From positions 62,001 through 126,000 of the forward strand of contig NZ_PKLZ01000010.1 in NCBI RefSeq assembly GCF_002868715.1: 64,000 bases of DNA, written 5' to 3'. Positions 42,800 to 53,186 of the stretch are shown here, piece by piece. The translations under genes were made by a program, and so were the position numbers. How positions within the stretch are numbered: the stretch's first letter is position 1; each line of letters opens with the position of its first letter. The notes below the pieces were generated by a model, which did no database searches, had not been told where the DNA came from, and was given only the letters and a program-made list of their open reading frames with translations. Source of the DNA: Kineobactrum sediminis (GTDB lineage Bacteria > Pseudomonadota > Gammaproteobacteria > Pseudomonadales > Halieaceae).

Positions 42800-44932
42800 A
42801 TGAGCACACGAATCCATCATCGGGCCTGCCACCTGTGCGAAGCCATTTGTGGGCTTCTGATCACCACTGACGAAGAGCAGGTCATATCGATCAAGGGCGA
42901 TCCCAATGACCCGCTCAGCAGGGGGCATATCTGCCCGAAAGCCGTGGCCCTGCAGGATATCCACGAAGACCCGGACCGTTTGCGACGACCTGTGCGGCGG
43001 ATCACCGGAGCGGATGGTGCCGATGAATGGCGGGAGATCAGCTGGGAAGAGGCGCTTGATACTACCGCGCAGCGGCTGCTCGAGACGGCCCAGCGCGATG
43101 GGGTGAATGCCGTGGGTATTTACATGGGCAATCCCACCGTGCACAACTACGGCATGATGACCCACCAGAAAAACCTGTTCCGCTATTTCCGCACCGACAA
43201 TCGCTTTTCCGCCACCTCGGTGGATCAGCTGCCCCATCACCTGGTTTCCCTGTGGCTGTTTGGCCACAAGTCCCTGTTCCCGATTCCGGACATTGACCGC
43301 AGCGACTATTTCCTGATGCTGGGGGCCAACCCGATTGCCTCCAACGGCAGCATCTGGACCGTGCCCGATGTGCGCAAACGCATCAAGGACTTGAAGCATC
43401 GCGGCGGCAAGCTGGTGGTGATCGACCCGCGCCGCACTGAAACCGCACAGCTGGCCACTGAACACCATTTCATTACCCCCGGCACCGATGCCCTGTTTCT
43501 GCTGGCGCTGTTGCATACCCTGTTCGCGGAAAATCTCGTGGCGCCTGCGCACCTGGCTGATTTCGTCACCGGGTTGGACGAAATCAGCGCTGCAATTGCC
43601 GATTTCACGCCCGAGTTCGCCACCGACCATACCGGCATCGACGCCGCTACAACACGCCGCATCGCCCGTGAACTCGCCGCCGCCGGTGCCGCTATCTGCT
43701 ATGGCCGCATGGGTGTTTCCACCCAGGCCTACGGCACGCTGTGCCAATGGACAATCCAGATACTCAATATTGTCACCGGCAATCTCGACAAGCCCGGCGG
43801 GTCACTATTCACCCTGCCGGCGGTGGACCAGGTCAGTAACATAAGCCCCGGCGGCTTTGGCCGTCACTTCAGCCGGGTAAGGCAGTTACCCGAGTTCGAT
43901 CGTGAGTTGCCGGCCTCTGCCATGGCCGAGGAAATCAGCACGCCGGGGGAAGGCCGGATACGGGCGCTGTTTGTAGGTGCCGGCAACCCGGTACTGTCCA
44001 CTCCCAACGGACGGCAGCTGGATGATGCACTCGCGCAGCTGGAGTTTATGGTCTGCCTGGATCCTTACCTCAATGAAACAACACGTCACGCGGACATTAT
44101 CCTGCCACCCACGTCACCCCTGGAGCACGACCACTACGACATCGGCTTCCATATCAATGCCATTCGCAACACCGCCCGCCATAGTGAGGCCGTGTTCGAT
44201 AAACCGGAAGACGCACTGCATGACTGGGAAATTTTTGCCCAGCTGGGGGCACGGGTAGGGGCATTGCTGGGTGAAGAGCCACAGCCGGTGATGAGACCAG
44301 ACGAGATTATTGATATGGGCCTGCAGAGCGGCCCCTACAGCGCGCGCAGGGGCAGTGAATTTGAGCTCAGCCTGGCGCGGCTGCGCGACCATCCTTCCGG
44401 TATCGATATGGGCCCACTGCAGCCGCAGCTGCCGGCGCGCCTGCAAACCCGCGACCAGCACATCAACTGCGCCACCCCACAGGTACTGGGAGACCTGCAA
44501 CGCCTGCGCGATGAATTTGCAGTGGCCGAAGACGGGCTGCTGAAGCTGATTGGCCGCCGCCATGTTCGCTCCAATAATTCCTGGATGCACAATTACCGGC
44601 GCCTGGTGAAAGGCAAGGACCGCTGCACGCTGCTGATGCATCCGCATGATATGCACAGCCGCGATATCGGCAATGGCGATGAGGTTGCGGTGAGCTCGAG
44701 GGCAGGGTCGCTTATCGTGCGCGCGGAGGCCAGCGAAGACATGATGCGTGGCGTGGTCAGCCTGCCCCACGGCTTTGGCCATAACCGTCCCGGCATCCGC
44801 ATGGATATTGCAAAGCGTCATGCCGGGGTAAGCTGCAATGACATTACCGATGACCTCGCCCTGGATGCCCTCTCCGGTAACGCCGCCGTCAACGGCGTGC
44901 CGGTAACCGTCAGTACAGTTACCTGTGCATAG
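42800..44932 (+). CDS. Molybdopterin-dependent oxidoreductase (formate dehydrogenase-like)
   Basis: A 710-aa molybdopterin bis-MGD oxidoreductase. The N-terminal Fe4S4 site is CHLCEAICG...GHICPKA, followed by molybdopterin domains (YMGNPTVHNYG, MLGANPIASNGS, VIDPRRTETAQLATEHHFITPGTDA) and the C-terminal molydop-binding domain (NSWMHNYRRLVKG, LMHPHDMHSRDIGNGDEV). No Tat signal is visible, so it is cytoplasmic. No electron-transfer or chaperone subunit is adjacent. The ATG at 42800 is preferred to a GTG at 42794. Substrate unknown. Confidence 0.85.
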   Translation: MSTRIHHRACHLCEAICGLLITTDEEQVISIKGDPNDPLSRGHICPKAVALQDIHEDPDRLRRPVRRITGADGADEWREISWEEALDTTAQRLLETAQRDGVNAVGIYMGNPTVHNYGMMTHQKNLFRYFRTDNRFSATSVDQLPHHLVSLWLFGHKSLFPIPDIDRSDYFLMLGANPIASNGSIWTVPDVRKRIKDLKHRGGKLVVIDPRRTETAQLATEHHFITPGTDALFLLALLHTLFAENLVAPAHLADFVTGLDEISAAIADFTPEFATDHTGIDAATTRRIARELAAAGAAICYGRMGVSTQAYGTLCQWTIQILNIVTGNLDKPGGSLFTLPAVDQVSNISPGGFGRHFSRVRQLPEFDRELPASAMAEEISTPGEGRIRALFVGAGNPVLSTPNGRQLDDALAQLEFMVCLDPYLNETTRHADIILPPTSPLEHDHYDIGFHINAIRNTARHSEAVFDKPEDALHDWEIFAQLGARVGALLGEEPQPVMRPDEIIDMGLQSGPYSARRGSEFELSLARLRDHPSGIDMGPLQPQLPARLQTRDQHINCATPQVLGDLQRLRDEFAVAEDGLLKLIGRRHVRSNNSWMHNYRRLVKGKDRCTLLMHPHDMHSRDIGNGDEVAVSSRAGSLIVRAEASEDMMRGVVSLPHGFGHNRPGIRMDIAKRHAGVSCNDITDDLALDALSGNAAVNGVPVTVSTVTCA

Positions 44933-44991
44933 CGCAGTCGCCGTTTTACGGTAGACTCAGCACCTGGACAACGCCTCTGGAGGGCGCAGAC

Positions 44992-45588
44992 ATGGCTATA
45001 AGCACCATCATATTCTGGCTTTTATTACTGGCTCTGGTGATCTATACGGTTGGCATTTATAACCGGCTGGTCACCCTGAAGAACCGCTATCTCAACGCCT
45101 TTGCCCAGATTGAAGTGCAACTCAAGCGCCGCTACGACCTGATTCCCAACCTGGTTGAGATCGCAAAAGGTTATCTGGGTCACGAACGCGAAACCCTGGA
45201 AGCGGTTACCAATGCCCGCAACGAAGCCGCGGCTGTCCTTAAAACGCTGGATCCCGGGGCAGTGGGTGGCGCCGACATGACCAGGCTTGCCAGCGCCGAA
45301 AATACACTCCAGGGTGCACTGGGCAAACTTAACATCACCATGGAAGCCTACCCCGAACTCAGGGCAAGCGAAAACATGCAGCAGTTGACAGAAGAACTTG
45401 CCAGTACCGAGAACCGGGTTGCCTTCGCGCGCCAGGGCTACAATGACGCAGTTATGACCTTCAACACCTACCGCCAGAGCCTGCCGGCGATACTGCTCGC
45501 CAGTACCTTCGGCCATCCGGAAAATGCCCAATTACTTGAGTTTGATGACTCGGAACAGATCCAGGCTGCGCCGAAGATAAGTTTTTGA
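44992..45588 (+). CDS. LemA-family protein
   Basis: A 198-aa protein with one N-terminal membrane helix (TIIFWLLLLALVIYTVGIY) and the LemA core (LKNRYLNAFAQIEVQLKRRYDLIPNLVEIAKGY...VTNARNEA), mostly helical. LemA proteins are membrane-anchored with unclear function and commonly precede M48 proteases, as here (32 bp before the protease). GGAGGGC lies upstream of the start. Confidence 0.9.
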   Translation: MAISTIIFWLLLLALVIYTVGIYNRLVTLKNRYLNAFAQIEVQLKRRYDLIPNLVEIAKGYLGHERETLEAVTNARNEAAAVLKTLDPGAVGGADMTRLASAENTLQGALGKLNITMEAYPELRASENMQQLTEELASTENRVAFARQGYNDAVMTFNTYRQSLPAILLASTFGHPENAQLLEFDDSEQIQAAPKISF

Positions 45589-45620
45589 GTTTCAAGCCAG
45601 GGCCAACCTGAGTCACTGCA

Positions 45621-47570
45621 ATGGATTTTTTCGCCCAGCAGGATGTTGCGCGACGCAACGCCCGGCTGTTGACACTGCTGTTTGTGCTGGCGGTATTGGC
45701 CCTGGTCCTGCTGACTAACATCCTGGTCGCCGCCATCCTTTGGGGCAGTGACAACTACAGCGTTTACGCCGGCAGCCGGGAAGGTTGGCGCGGCCTGTTT
45801 GCCTACTTCAGCTGGCAACGCTTCGGCAGCATAGGCCTCGCGATTACCGCGACCGTGATGCTGGTGGTACTGGTGAAGTGGCTGCAGCTTGCAGGCGGCG
45901 GCAAAGCGGTTGCAGAGGGCATGGGGGGCAGTCGCCTGCTGCCGCAGACCCGTGACCGTGCCGAACGGCGCTGCCAGAATATTGTGGAGGAGATGGCCCT
46001 GGCTGCCGGCATGCCGGTACCACCGGTTTACATCATGCAGGACGAGCGCGGCATCAATGCCTTTGCCGCTGGCCTCACCCCCTCCGACGCGGTCATCGGT
46101 ATCACCCGCGGTAGCATTGATCACCTCAAACGCCATGAATTGCAGGGGGTAATCGCCCACGAGTTCAGCCATATACTCAACGGCGACATGCGCTTGAATA
46201 TTCGCCTGGCGGCTATGCTCAAGGGCATTACCTTTATCGGCGATGTCGGTTATCTGCTGCTGCACTCCAGCCGACATCATCGCACCGGCCATGAACGCCA
46301 TCGCAGCACCCGCAGCCCTGCACTACCGCTGCTCGGGGTGGGGCTGTGGATTCTGGGCTGGCTGGGAGGCCTCGCGGCAGGCTTTATCAAGGCGGCGATC
46401 AGCAGGCAGAAAGAGTACCTGGCGGACGCCTGCGCCGTACAATATACCCGCAGTAACCGGGGTATTGCCGACGCCCTCAAGGTTATCGGCGGTTATGTTC
46501 CGGGTACGCTGGTACACGCCGGCCGTGCCAGCGAGATGTCACATATTTTCTTTGGCCAGATTGAACATCAGCTGTGGCAGATATTCGCGACCCACCCTCC
46601 CCTCGATAAACGCATCCGCACGCTGGATCCGCAATGGGATGGTAACTATATTCAGCGGCAGGTGAATCACTACGCAGAAGAAGCCTCGGGCAAGACCGCC
46701 GCCGACGTGGGTGTGGGCCGTGCAGCCCTGGTGGCAGCCGCTCTGGCGGTGGCCAATGAAAGTACAGCCGATGCTGATTTTGGCCCGGAGCCGGACCAGC
46801 TGGAGGCCGAGCTGGCCGCTCACAACCAGCTACCCGTGGCCCTGATACGCTACAGCCACGAGCCCCTGGGCGCTATCGCACTGGTCATGGCACTATTGAT
46901 CAGTGAACAAAAAGACGTTCGCGATGCACAGCTGCAGTTGTTGGGAGACAGCGGTATCCAGGGCCTTGAAGATCTCGCGCATACGCTCTTCGGCGCAGTG
47001 GCGCAGCTTGAACCCGGCCACCGGTTACCACTGCTGGAATTGTGCCTGCCGGCGCTGAAAAGCCAGTCCCTGAACCAGTACCGGCGCTTCAAACGCACGC
47101 TATTGGCACTGATCAGGGCAGACCGGCGCACCGACCTGCTGGAGTGGTGCCTGTTCCAGCTGGTACGTCATTACCTCGACCCGGAATTCGTCCAGGTCAG
47201 GACCAGCCGGCCCCGCTACCGGAGCCTGGACAAGATTCAGTATCACCTGCGGGTGGTGTTATCGATGCTCGCTTACCAGGGCAGCGGCGATGCCGACATC
47301 ACCTTCAGGCTGGCCGCGGACGAGCTGGGCTATCCGGCGCTGCAGCTGTTACCGGCGGATCAATGCAGCCTTGCAGCCTTCGCCAAAGCGACAGGCCAGC
47401 TTGCCGATTGCTACCCGCTGCTCAAGCCCATGGTGTTGAAAGCCATGGCCCGGGCCGCAACTGCCGATGGTGAACTCAATGCGGTGGAACGCGAACTGAT
47501 CACCGCTATCGCCGCGGTCATGGATTGCCCCCTGCCGGATGTGCTTGGCAATACCGCGAACGCCCGCTAA
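45621..47570 (+). CDS. Membrane M48-family metalloprotease with C-terminal TerB-like region
   Basis: A 649-aa protein. Two N-terminal membrane helices (about 16-42 and 68-88), the zinc motif HEFSH (near residue 180), a further hydrophobic pair (about 235-260) and the third-ligand region RQKEYLADACAVQYTRS. This is HtpX-like membrane protease architecture. Ordinary HtpX ends around 290-330 residues. Here about 300 extra residues follow, ending in a TerB-like helical segment (MARAATADGELNAVERELITAIA). It pairs with LemA. Probable role in membrane protein quality control. Confidence 0.85.
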   Translation: MDFFAQQDVARRNARLLTLLFVLAVLALVLLTNILVAAILWGSDNYSVYAGSREGWRGLFAYFSWQRFGSIGLAITATVMLVVLVKWLQLAGGGKAVAEGMGGSRLLPQTRDRAERRCQNIVEEMALAAGMPVPPVYIMQDERGINAFAAGLTPSDAVIGITRGSIDHLKRHELQGVIAHEFSHILNGDMRLNIRLAAMLKGITFIGDVGYLLLHSSRHHRTGHERHRSTRSPALPLLGVGLWILGWLGGLAAGFIKAAISRQKEYLADACAVQYTRSNRGIADALKVIGGYVPGTLVHAGRASEMSHIFFGQIEHQLWQIFATHPPLDKRIRTLDPQWDGNYIQRQVNHYAEEASGKTAADVGVGRAALVAAALAVANESTADADFGPEPDQLEAELAAHNQLPVALIRYSHEPLGAIALVMALLISEQKDVRDAQLQLLGDSGIQGLEDLAHTLFGAVAQLEPGHRLPLLELCLPALKSQSLNQYRRFKRTLLALIRADRRTDLLEWCLFQLVRHYLDPEFVQVRTSRPRYRSLDKIQYHLRVVLSMLAYQGSGDADITFRLAADELGYPALQLLPADQCSLAAFAKATGQLADCYPLLKPMVLKAMARAATADGELNAVERELITAIAAVMDCPLPDVLGNTANAR

Positions 47571-47597
47571 AAACCCGCTTTCATCATTTGCGGCCGA

Positions 47598-47626
47598 CCG
47601 CGGCGCAGCGCTACACAACGCCGCGG
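47598..47626 (+). terminator. Candidate terminator after the M48 protease
   Basis: A perfect 8-bp GC stem (CCGCGGCG / CGCCGCGG) with a 13-base loop, followed by GCTTTCT and a moderately T-rich stretch. It starts 28 bp after the protease stop. Confidence 0.45.
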
Positions 47627-47702
47627 GCTTTCTGCTATTGTTTGTTATCGGAAGTGCCAAGGCACAACCCCGAACACCGCCCCAGGGAGGGAACGGTTAC
47701 AT

Positions 47703-48140
47703 ATGGCTGGTAAGGCCAACATCAACCCGAACAAGGAAGTTTTGGTTATGGAACAGACACGCTCTGCATTTATCCCGGTAAATTCCGGAACCACGACACG
47801 CACCTTTGCCCGTCACTCCTGTGCCTCGCGCACTACCGACAGGGTGCTGCATATCCTGCTGCAAGGTGATTTGGCCAGGCTGCGGGCGGAAACCGTCGCG
47901 CAACAGCTGGGCATGAGTTGTACAACCCTGCGCCGACGACTGCGCAATGACCACACCCACTACCAGTACCTGCTGGACCGTGCGCGCCAGTACCGCTGCG
48001 AGCAGTCGCTGCGGGATACCTGGCGCCCTGGAAAGTGCCTGGCTGATGAGCTGGGTTACCTGGAGGTCAACAGCTTCTATCGCGCTTTTCGGCGGTGGAC
48101 CGGGCTCAGTTTCAGCACCTACAAACTCAGCCATTTTTAA
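47703..48140 (+). CDS. Small AraC-type helix-turn-helix protein
   Basis: A 145-aa protein made almost entirely of an AraC-family DNA-binding domain: the first HTH at LRAETVAQQLGMSCTTLRRRLRN and the second at KCLADELGYLEVNSFYRAFRRWTG. There is no ligand-binding domain, in contrast to full AraC regulators (about 250-350 aa). The ATG at 47748 is an alternative start and would remove 15 residues. It is separated from purA by convergent ends. Target genes unknown. Confidence 0.75.
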   Translation: MAGKANINPNKEVLVMEQTRSAFIPVNSGTTTRTFARHSCASRTTDRVLHILLQGDLARLRAETVAQQLGMSCTTLRRRLRNDHTHYQYLLDRARQYRCEQSLRDTWRPGKCLADELGYLEVNSFYRAFRRWTGLSFSTYKLSHF

Positions 48141-48219
48141 TTTGGCGCCGCGGTCCGCTACTCAGGGCAACGCTTCCGCCCGGCCATCCCGGCCAAACTA
48201 CGGATGAGCTGGGAGCGGA

Positions 48220-49530
<1,311 letters not shown>

Positions 49531-49537
49531 TTATTAA

Positions 49538-50707
49538 TCAGGATTGCAGCGGCTGTAACAGCCACTCGTTATCAACTTCCACCAACTGGCGGTCACAGCG
49601 GGGGTCAGGGCTGCCGGAGAGACAGCTGATCACCACCTCTCCTGCTGCCCGTAATTCGCCCACTCGCGCCACCAGGCCAGGCGTATCCAGGTCCGGCGCA
49701 CTGATCGCACCACGTTCTATTTGCGTCACCGAGAAAAGGGTCATCAGTGCCTTGAGGTCAGTGGCAAAGCCGGTAGCGGGACGGGCCCTGCTAAACACCT
49801 TGCCGACATTGTTGTAGCGACCGCCGTTGGCAAGAGCCTGACCATGGTCGGGCACGTAAGCGGCAAAGACGATACCCGTGTGATAGTGGTAGCCGCGCAG
49901 TTCGGCAAGATCGAAATAGATGGTCAGTCCCGGCCGCAGGCGGCGGATGGCCGCGGCAACCTGCTGCAGGGCATCAACCGCTGCCAGGGCTTCCGGCACT
50001 GCTTCGGCAAATGTGGCGCGGGCGCCATCGAGAACGGATTCGTCACCATGCAGGTCAAGCAGGCCGGTTATGAGGCGTATGATCGCCGGGTCCATATCCG
50101 CCAGCGCCAGTTCCAGATCAGGTCTGGATTTACGCTGCAGGGCATCAAAGACCGTCGCCTCCCGTTCTCCATCCAGCCCCGCGTTGGCCAGTACAGCCTC
50201 GTAAACGCCAACATGACCAAGATCCAGTGTCATCTCGTGCATGCCCACAGTATCCAGGGTAGCGAGCATGAGGCGAATAACCTCTACGTCCGCGGCCAGG
50301 GTGTCGTCACCATAGAGTTCGGCGCCCACCTGGATTGGTGAGCGGGAGGCCAGTAGTGACTGGGGCCGGGTATGCAGGGTTGAGCCCGCATAACAGAGGC
50401 GTGTTATCCCGGTTTCCGCAAGGCTGTGTGCATCAATCCGCGCGACCTGCGGGGTGATGTCCGCTCGAATCCCCAGGGTACGGCCGCTGAGCTGATCCGT
50501 CATCCGGAAGGTCAGCAGATCGAGATCGCTGCCCAGGCCAATCAACAGGGACTCGGTGAATTCCATGAGAGGCGGGATCACCAGCTGGTAGCCCCAGCTG
50601 CGATACAGGTCCAGAAGCTGTCGACGCAGCCTCTCTACGACCAGCGCCTGCGCGGGCAGGACTTCTTCCACCCCGTCTGGCAATTGCCAGCGATCAACCG
50701 TTGCCAT
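49538..50707 (-). CDS. hisZ: ATP phosphoribosyltransferase regulatory subunit
   Basis: A 389-aa HisRS-like paralogue: VDRWQLPDGVEEVLP, IRADITPQVARIDAH and GGRYNNVGKVFSRARPATGF. It lacks the anticodon-binding domain of HisRS. It works with short-form HisG in the first step of histidine synthesis; HisG is not in the window. AAGGCAGG precedes the start. Position between hflC/DUF2065 and purA is typical for this lineage. Confidence 0.93.
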   Translation of the reverse strand: MATVDRWQLPDGVEEVLPAQALVVERLRRQLLDLYRSWGYQLVIPPLMEFTESLLIGLGSDLDLLTFRMTDQLSGRTLGIRADITPQVARIDAHSLAETGITRLCYAGSTLHTRPQSLLASRSPIQVGAELYGDDTLAADVEVIRLMLATLDTVGMHEMTLDLGHVGVYEAVLANAGLDGEREATVFDALQRKSRPDLELALADMDPAIIRLITGLLDLHGDESVLDGARATFAEAVPEALAAVDALQQVAAAIRRLRPGLTIYFDLAELRGYHYHTGIVFAAYVPDHGQALANGGRYNNVGKVFSRARPATGFATDLKALMTLFSVTQIERGAISAPDLDTPGLVARVGELRAAGEVVISCLSGSPDPRCDRQLVEVDNEWLLQPLQS

Positions 50708-50715
50708 AACCTGCC

Positions 50716-50907
50716 TTATCGCACCAAATACAGAATCACCAGCCCGAGCAGCATACTGCCAAGACCGACATTACGAATCAACCGGTCCTCGAGCTGGGCG
50801 ACATTCATGACCATCTGCCGCCAGCGGCGAGGACTCAAAAAGGGCAATACCCCCTCAATAACCAGCACCAGCGCCAGCGCAACCGGAAGTACCTGCCAAA
50901 AATCCAC
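50716..50907 (-). CDS. DUF2065 small membrane protein
   Basis: A 63-aa protein from a GTG at 50907, starting (V)DFWQVLPVALALVLVIEGVLPFL, with two hydrophobic helices separated by a basic loop (SPRRWRQMVMN). This is the DUF2065 family, regularly found between hflC and hisZ/purA. The longer frame to 51027 has low-complexity non-conserved codons upstream, so the GTG start is preferred. Function unknown. Confidence 0.8.
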   Translation of the reverse strand: MDFWQVLPVALALVLVIEGVLPFLSPRRWRQMVMNVAQLEDRLIRNVGLGSMLLGLVILYLVR

Positions 50908-51041
50908 GTCAACCCCCCGAACTACCGCACACCCCTCCCCCAGCCGGCCTTTCGGCGAGGGCAGACGATTGCGGCCATAAAAAAACCGCGAGACCAGCGC
51001 TTGTATAGAACAGCGCCGATATCCCACGGTTGCCAGATTCT

Positions 51042-51071
51042 ATCACAGGGGCCGATGAACGCCCCTGTGAT
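51042..51071. terminator. Strong hairpin after hflC
   Basis: A perfect 11-bp stem (ATCACAGGGGC / GCCCCTGTGAT) with an 8-base loop, starting 9 bp beyond the hflC stop. No T-run follows on the minus strand, so it may be a processing or attenuating hairpin rather than a full terminator. The 50908-51079 gap is otherwise without a gene. Confidence 0.5.
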
Positions 51072-51079
51072 TTCTGGGG

Positions 51080-51955
51080 TTATTTACCCCCTTGTGGATC
51101 CTTCAGGTAGCGGAAGAAATTGCTGTCAGGCTGGATCAACAGCAGGTCCCCGCTATTCTGGAAGGAATCCTGATAGGCGCGCAGGCTGCGGGTAAATGAG
51201 TAAAACTCCTGGTCAGCATTAAACGCCTCCGCATAAATTGCCGTAGCCAGGGCATCGCCCTCACCGCGAATCAGCTCGGCATCACGGTAGGCATTGGCCG
51301 TGATGACCGTAACCTCGCGGTCGGCCGCGGCACGTATACCTTCAGCCAGCTCCTGGCCCAGGGCCCGGTGCTCGCGAGCTTCCTTTTCGCGCTCGGCGTT
51401 CATCCTCCGGTAAACTGACTCCGAGACATCGGGCGGCAGGTCAATCTTCTTTACCCTGATGTCCAGCACTTCCACGCCATATTCTTCAAAGGCGACGTCG
51501 GTCAGCGCCTCGGTGAGCTCTTCCATCAGCTGGTCGCGCTGCCCGGATACCACTTCCTGGATCGAACGCACCGCCACCTGGTTGCGCAGGCCGTCGTTGA
51601 TACGCTGCCCCAGCAGGGCCATGGCGCGCTCCTCTTCGCCGTTGGTCGCGGTGTAAAACTTGAGCGTATCCGCAACCCGGAACTTGGCAAAGGAATCGAC
51701 AATCAATGCCTTCTTTTCCAGGGTGAAGAAGCGTTCGGGGGTGGAGTCCACGGTCAGCAACCGCCCCTCAAACTTGCGCACACTGTTGACGAAGGGGATT
51801 TTTACATGCAGCCCCGGCTTGAGATCAGGTGTCACCACCTGGCCAAACTGCAGCATCACGCCCCGCTCGGTCTCCTTGATGATAAAGAGCGAGTTGCTGA
51901 CGACAAACAATGCCAGCACCCCCACCAATATCCAGGTCATACCTTTTCCACCCAT
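51080..51955 (-). CDS. hflC: Membrane protease modulator HflC
   Basis: A 291-aa SPFH/prohibitin-domain protein with an N-terminal membrane anchor (WILVGVLALFVVSNSLFII) and KETERGVMLQFGQV. With HflK it forms a periplasmic cage around FtsH and restrains its proteolysis. The ATG at 51955 is 1 bp after the hflK stop and has GAGG in the end of hflK, so this start is preferred to 51994. Confidence 0.95.
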   Translation of the reverse strand: MGGKGMTWILVGVLALFVVSNSLFIIKETERGVMLQFGQVVTPDLKPGLHVKIPFVNSVRKFEGRLLTVDSTPERFFTLEKKALIVDSFAKFRVADTLKFYTATNGEEERAMALLGQRINDGLRNQVAVRSIQEVVSGQRDQLMEELTEALTDVAFEEYGVEVLDIRVKKIDLPPDVSESVYRRMNAEREKEAREHRALGQELAEGIRAAADREVTVITANAYRDAELIRGEGDALATAIYAEAFNADQEFYSFTRSLRAYQDSFQNSGDLLLIQPDSNFFRYLKDPQGGK

Positions 51956-51956
51956 C

Positions 51957-53120
51957 TTAGCGACCTCCTCTGCGAGTACTGGCTGATGCTGCATCCTGAC
52001 GCAGCTGCTCGGTAACGGAGTTTGTCAGCTCACGGAGCGTGGCACCGCCGATACCGGCATTACCGCCACCGGACCGCGTCCTGTTGCTCTGGTCTACCAT
52101 TTTGTCCAGGGGCAGGTACATGATGTTGTTACCTCCCTCCACATCGACCATGACCTTACTGGTTTTGGTGTATACCTTCTCCAGGGCATCCAGATAGAGC
52201 CGCTGGCGGGTAACCTCGGGCGCCTTGGCATATTCGGTCAGCAGCTTGGTGAAACGCTCGGCCTCACCCTCGGCGTTGGCAACCACCTGTTCACGGTAAG
52301 CCGCTGCCTCCTCTGTCACCCTCTGGGCACGACCGCGCGCCTCGGGCACGATGCCGTTGGCATAGGCCTGGGCCTCGTTCTTCAGGCGCTCTTCATCCTC
52401 GCGGGCCTTGATCACATCATCGAACGCCGCCTGAACCTGGCTCGGCGGCTTGGACTCGTCGATGTTGACCTTCACTACACGAATGCCGGTCTGGTAGTCA
52501 TTGGTATAGCGCTGCAGGCGCGTCTGCACGTCAAAACCAATCTGCGCCCGGCCTTCGGTCAACACCATATCCATCCGGGCATCGCCGACCACGTGGCGCA
52601 AGGCGCTTTGTGCTGCCTGCTGCAGTGAGTTTTCAGGATCGCGAACCTTGAGCACAAAACTGATGGGATCATCAATCACGTACTGCACCGACATGCGCAC
52701 CTCGACGATATTCTCGTCCTGGGTAAGCATGGTCTCGCGGAAGGACGCCGCGCGCACCTTAGTAACGTTGACGGTAGTCACGTCATCGATCAGCGGCGGG
52801 TTCCACTGCAAGCCCGGCTGCACTGTTTCGTAATATTTACCGAAACGCAGCACTACGCCGCGCTCCTGCTCGTCGACCTGGTACAGGCCCATCAGCGCCC
52901 ATATCACCACGACCACCAGCCCAAGCACTACGAATAGACTGGCGGGAATACCACGCCCGGAGCCCTTCCCAGCGCCGCCACCCTTGCCGCCGCCAAACAG
53001 TCCGCCCAGCTTTTCCTGCAGCTTCTTCAGCGCCTCATCGAGGTCGGGGGGACCCTGGTCGCCACCGCCCCAGGGATCCTTGGGCTTGTTGCCACCACCA
53101 CCCGGTTCATTCCAGGCCAT
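51957..53120 (-). CDS. hflK: Membrane protease modulator HflK
   Basis: A 387-aa partner of HflC: Gly-rich cytoplasmic N-terminus (MAWNEPGGGG...DPWGGG), one membrane helix (about residues 64-85) and the SPFH domain (YQVDEQERGVVLRFGKY). The Ser/Arg/Gly-rich C-terminus is typical. The ATG at 53120 follows GGAG. It belongs to the hfq-hflX-hflK-hflC unit. Confidence 0.95.
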   Translation of the reverse strand: MAWNEPGGGGNKPKDPWGGGDQGPPDLDEALKKLQEKLGGLFGGGKGGGAGKGSGRGIPASLFVVLGLVVVVIWALMGLYQVDEQERGVVLRFGKYYETVQPGLQWNPPLIDDVTTVNVTKVRAASFRETMLTQDENIVEVRMSVQYVIDDPISFVLKVRDPENSLQQAAQSALRHVVGDARMDMVLTEGRAQIGFDVQTRLQRYTNDYQTGIRVVKVNIDESKPPSQVQAAFDDVIKAREDEERLKNEAQAYANGIVPEARGRAQRVTEEAAAYREQVVANAEGEAERFTKLLTEYAKAPEVTRQRLYLDALEKVYTKTSKVMVDVEGGNNIMYLPLDKMVDQSNRTRSGGGNAGIGGATLRELTNSVTEQLRQDAASASTRRGGR

Positions 53121-53186
53121 AACCAACTCCTGTTGTCATAATCGCTGCAGTCTAACAAACTTTAGGGCTGCAAAGGTGAATCAATA

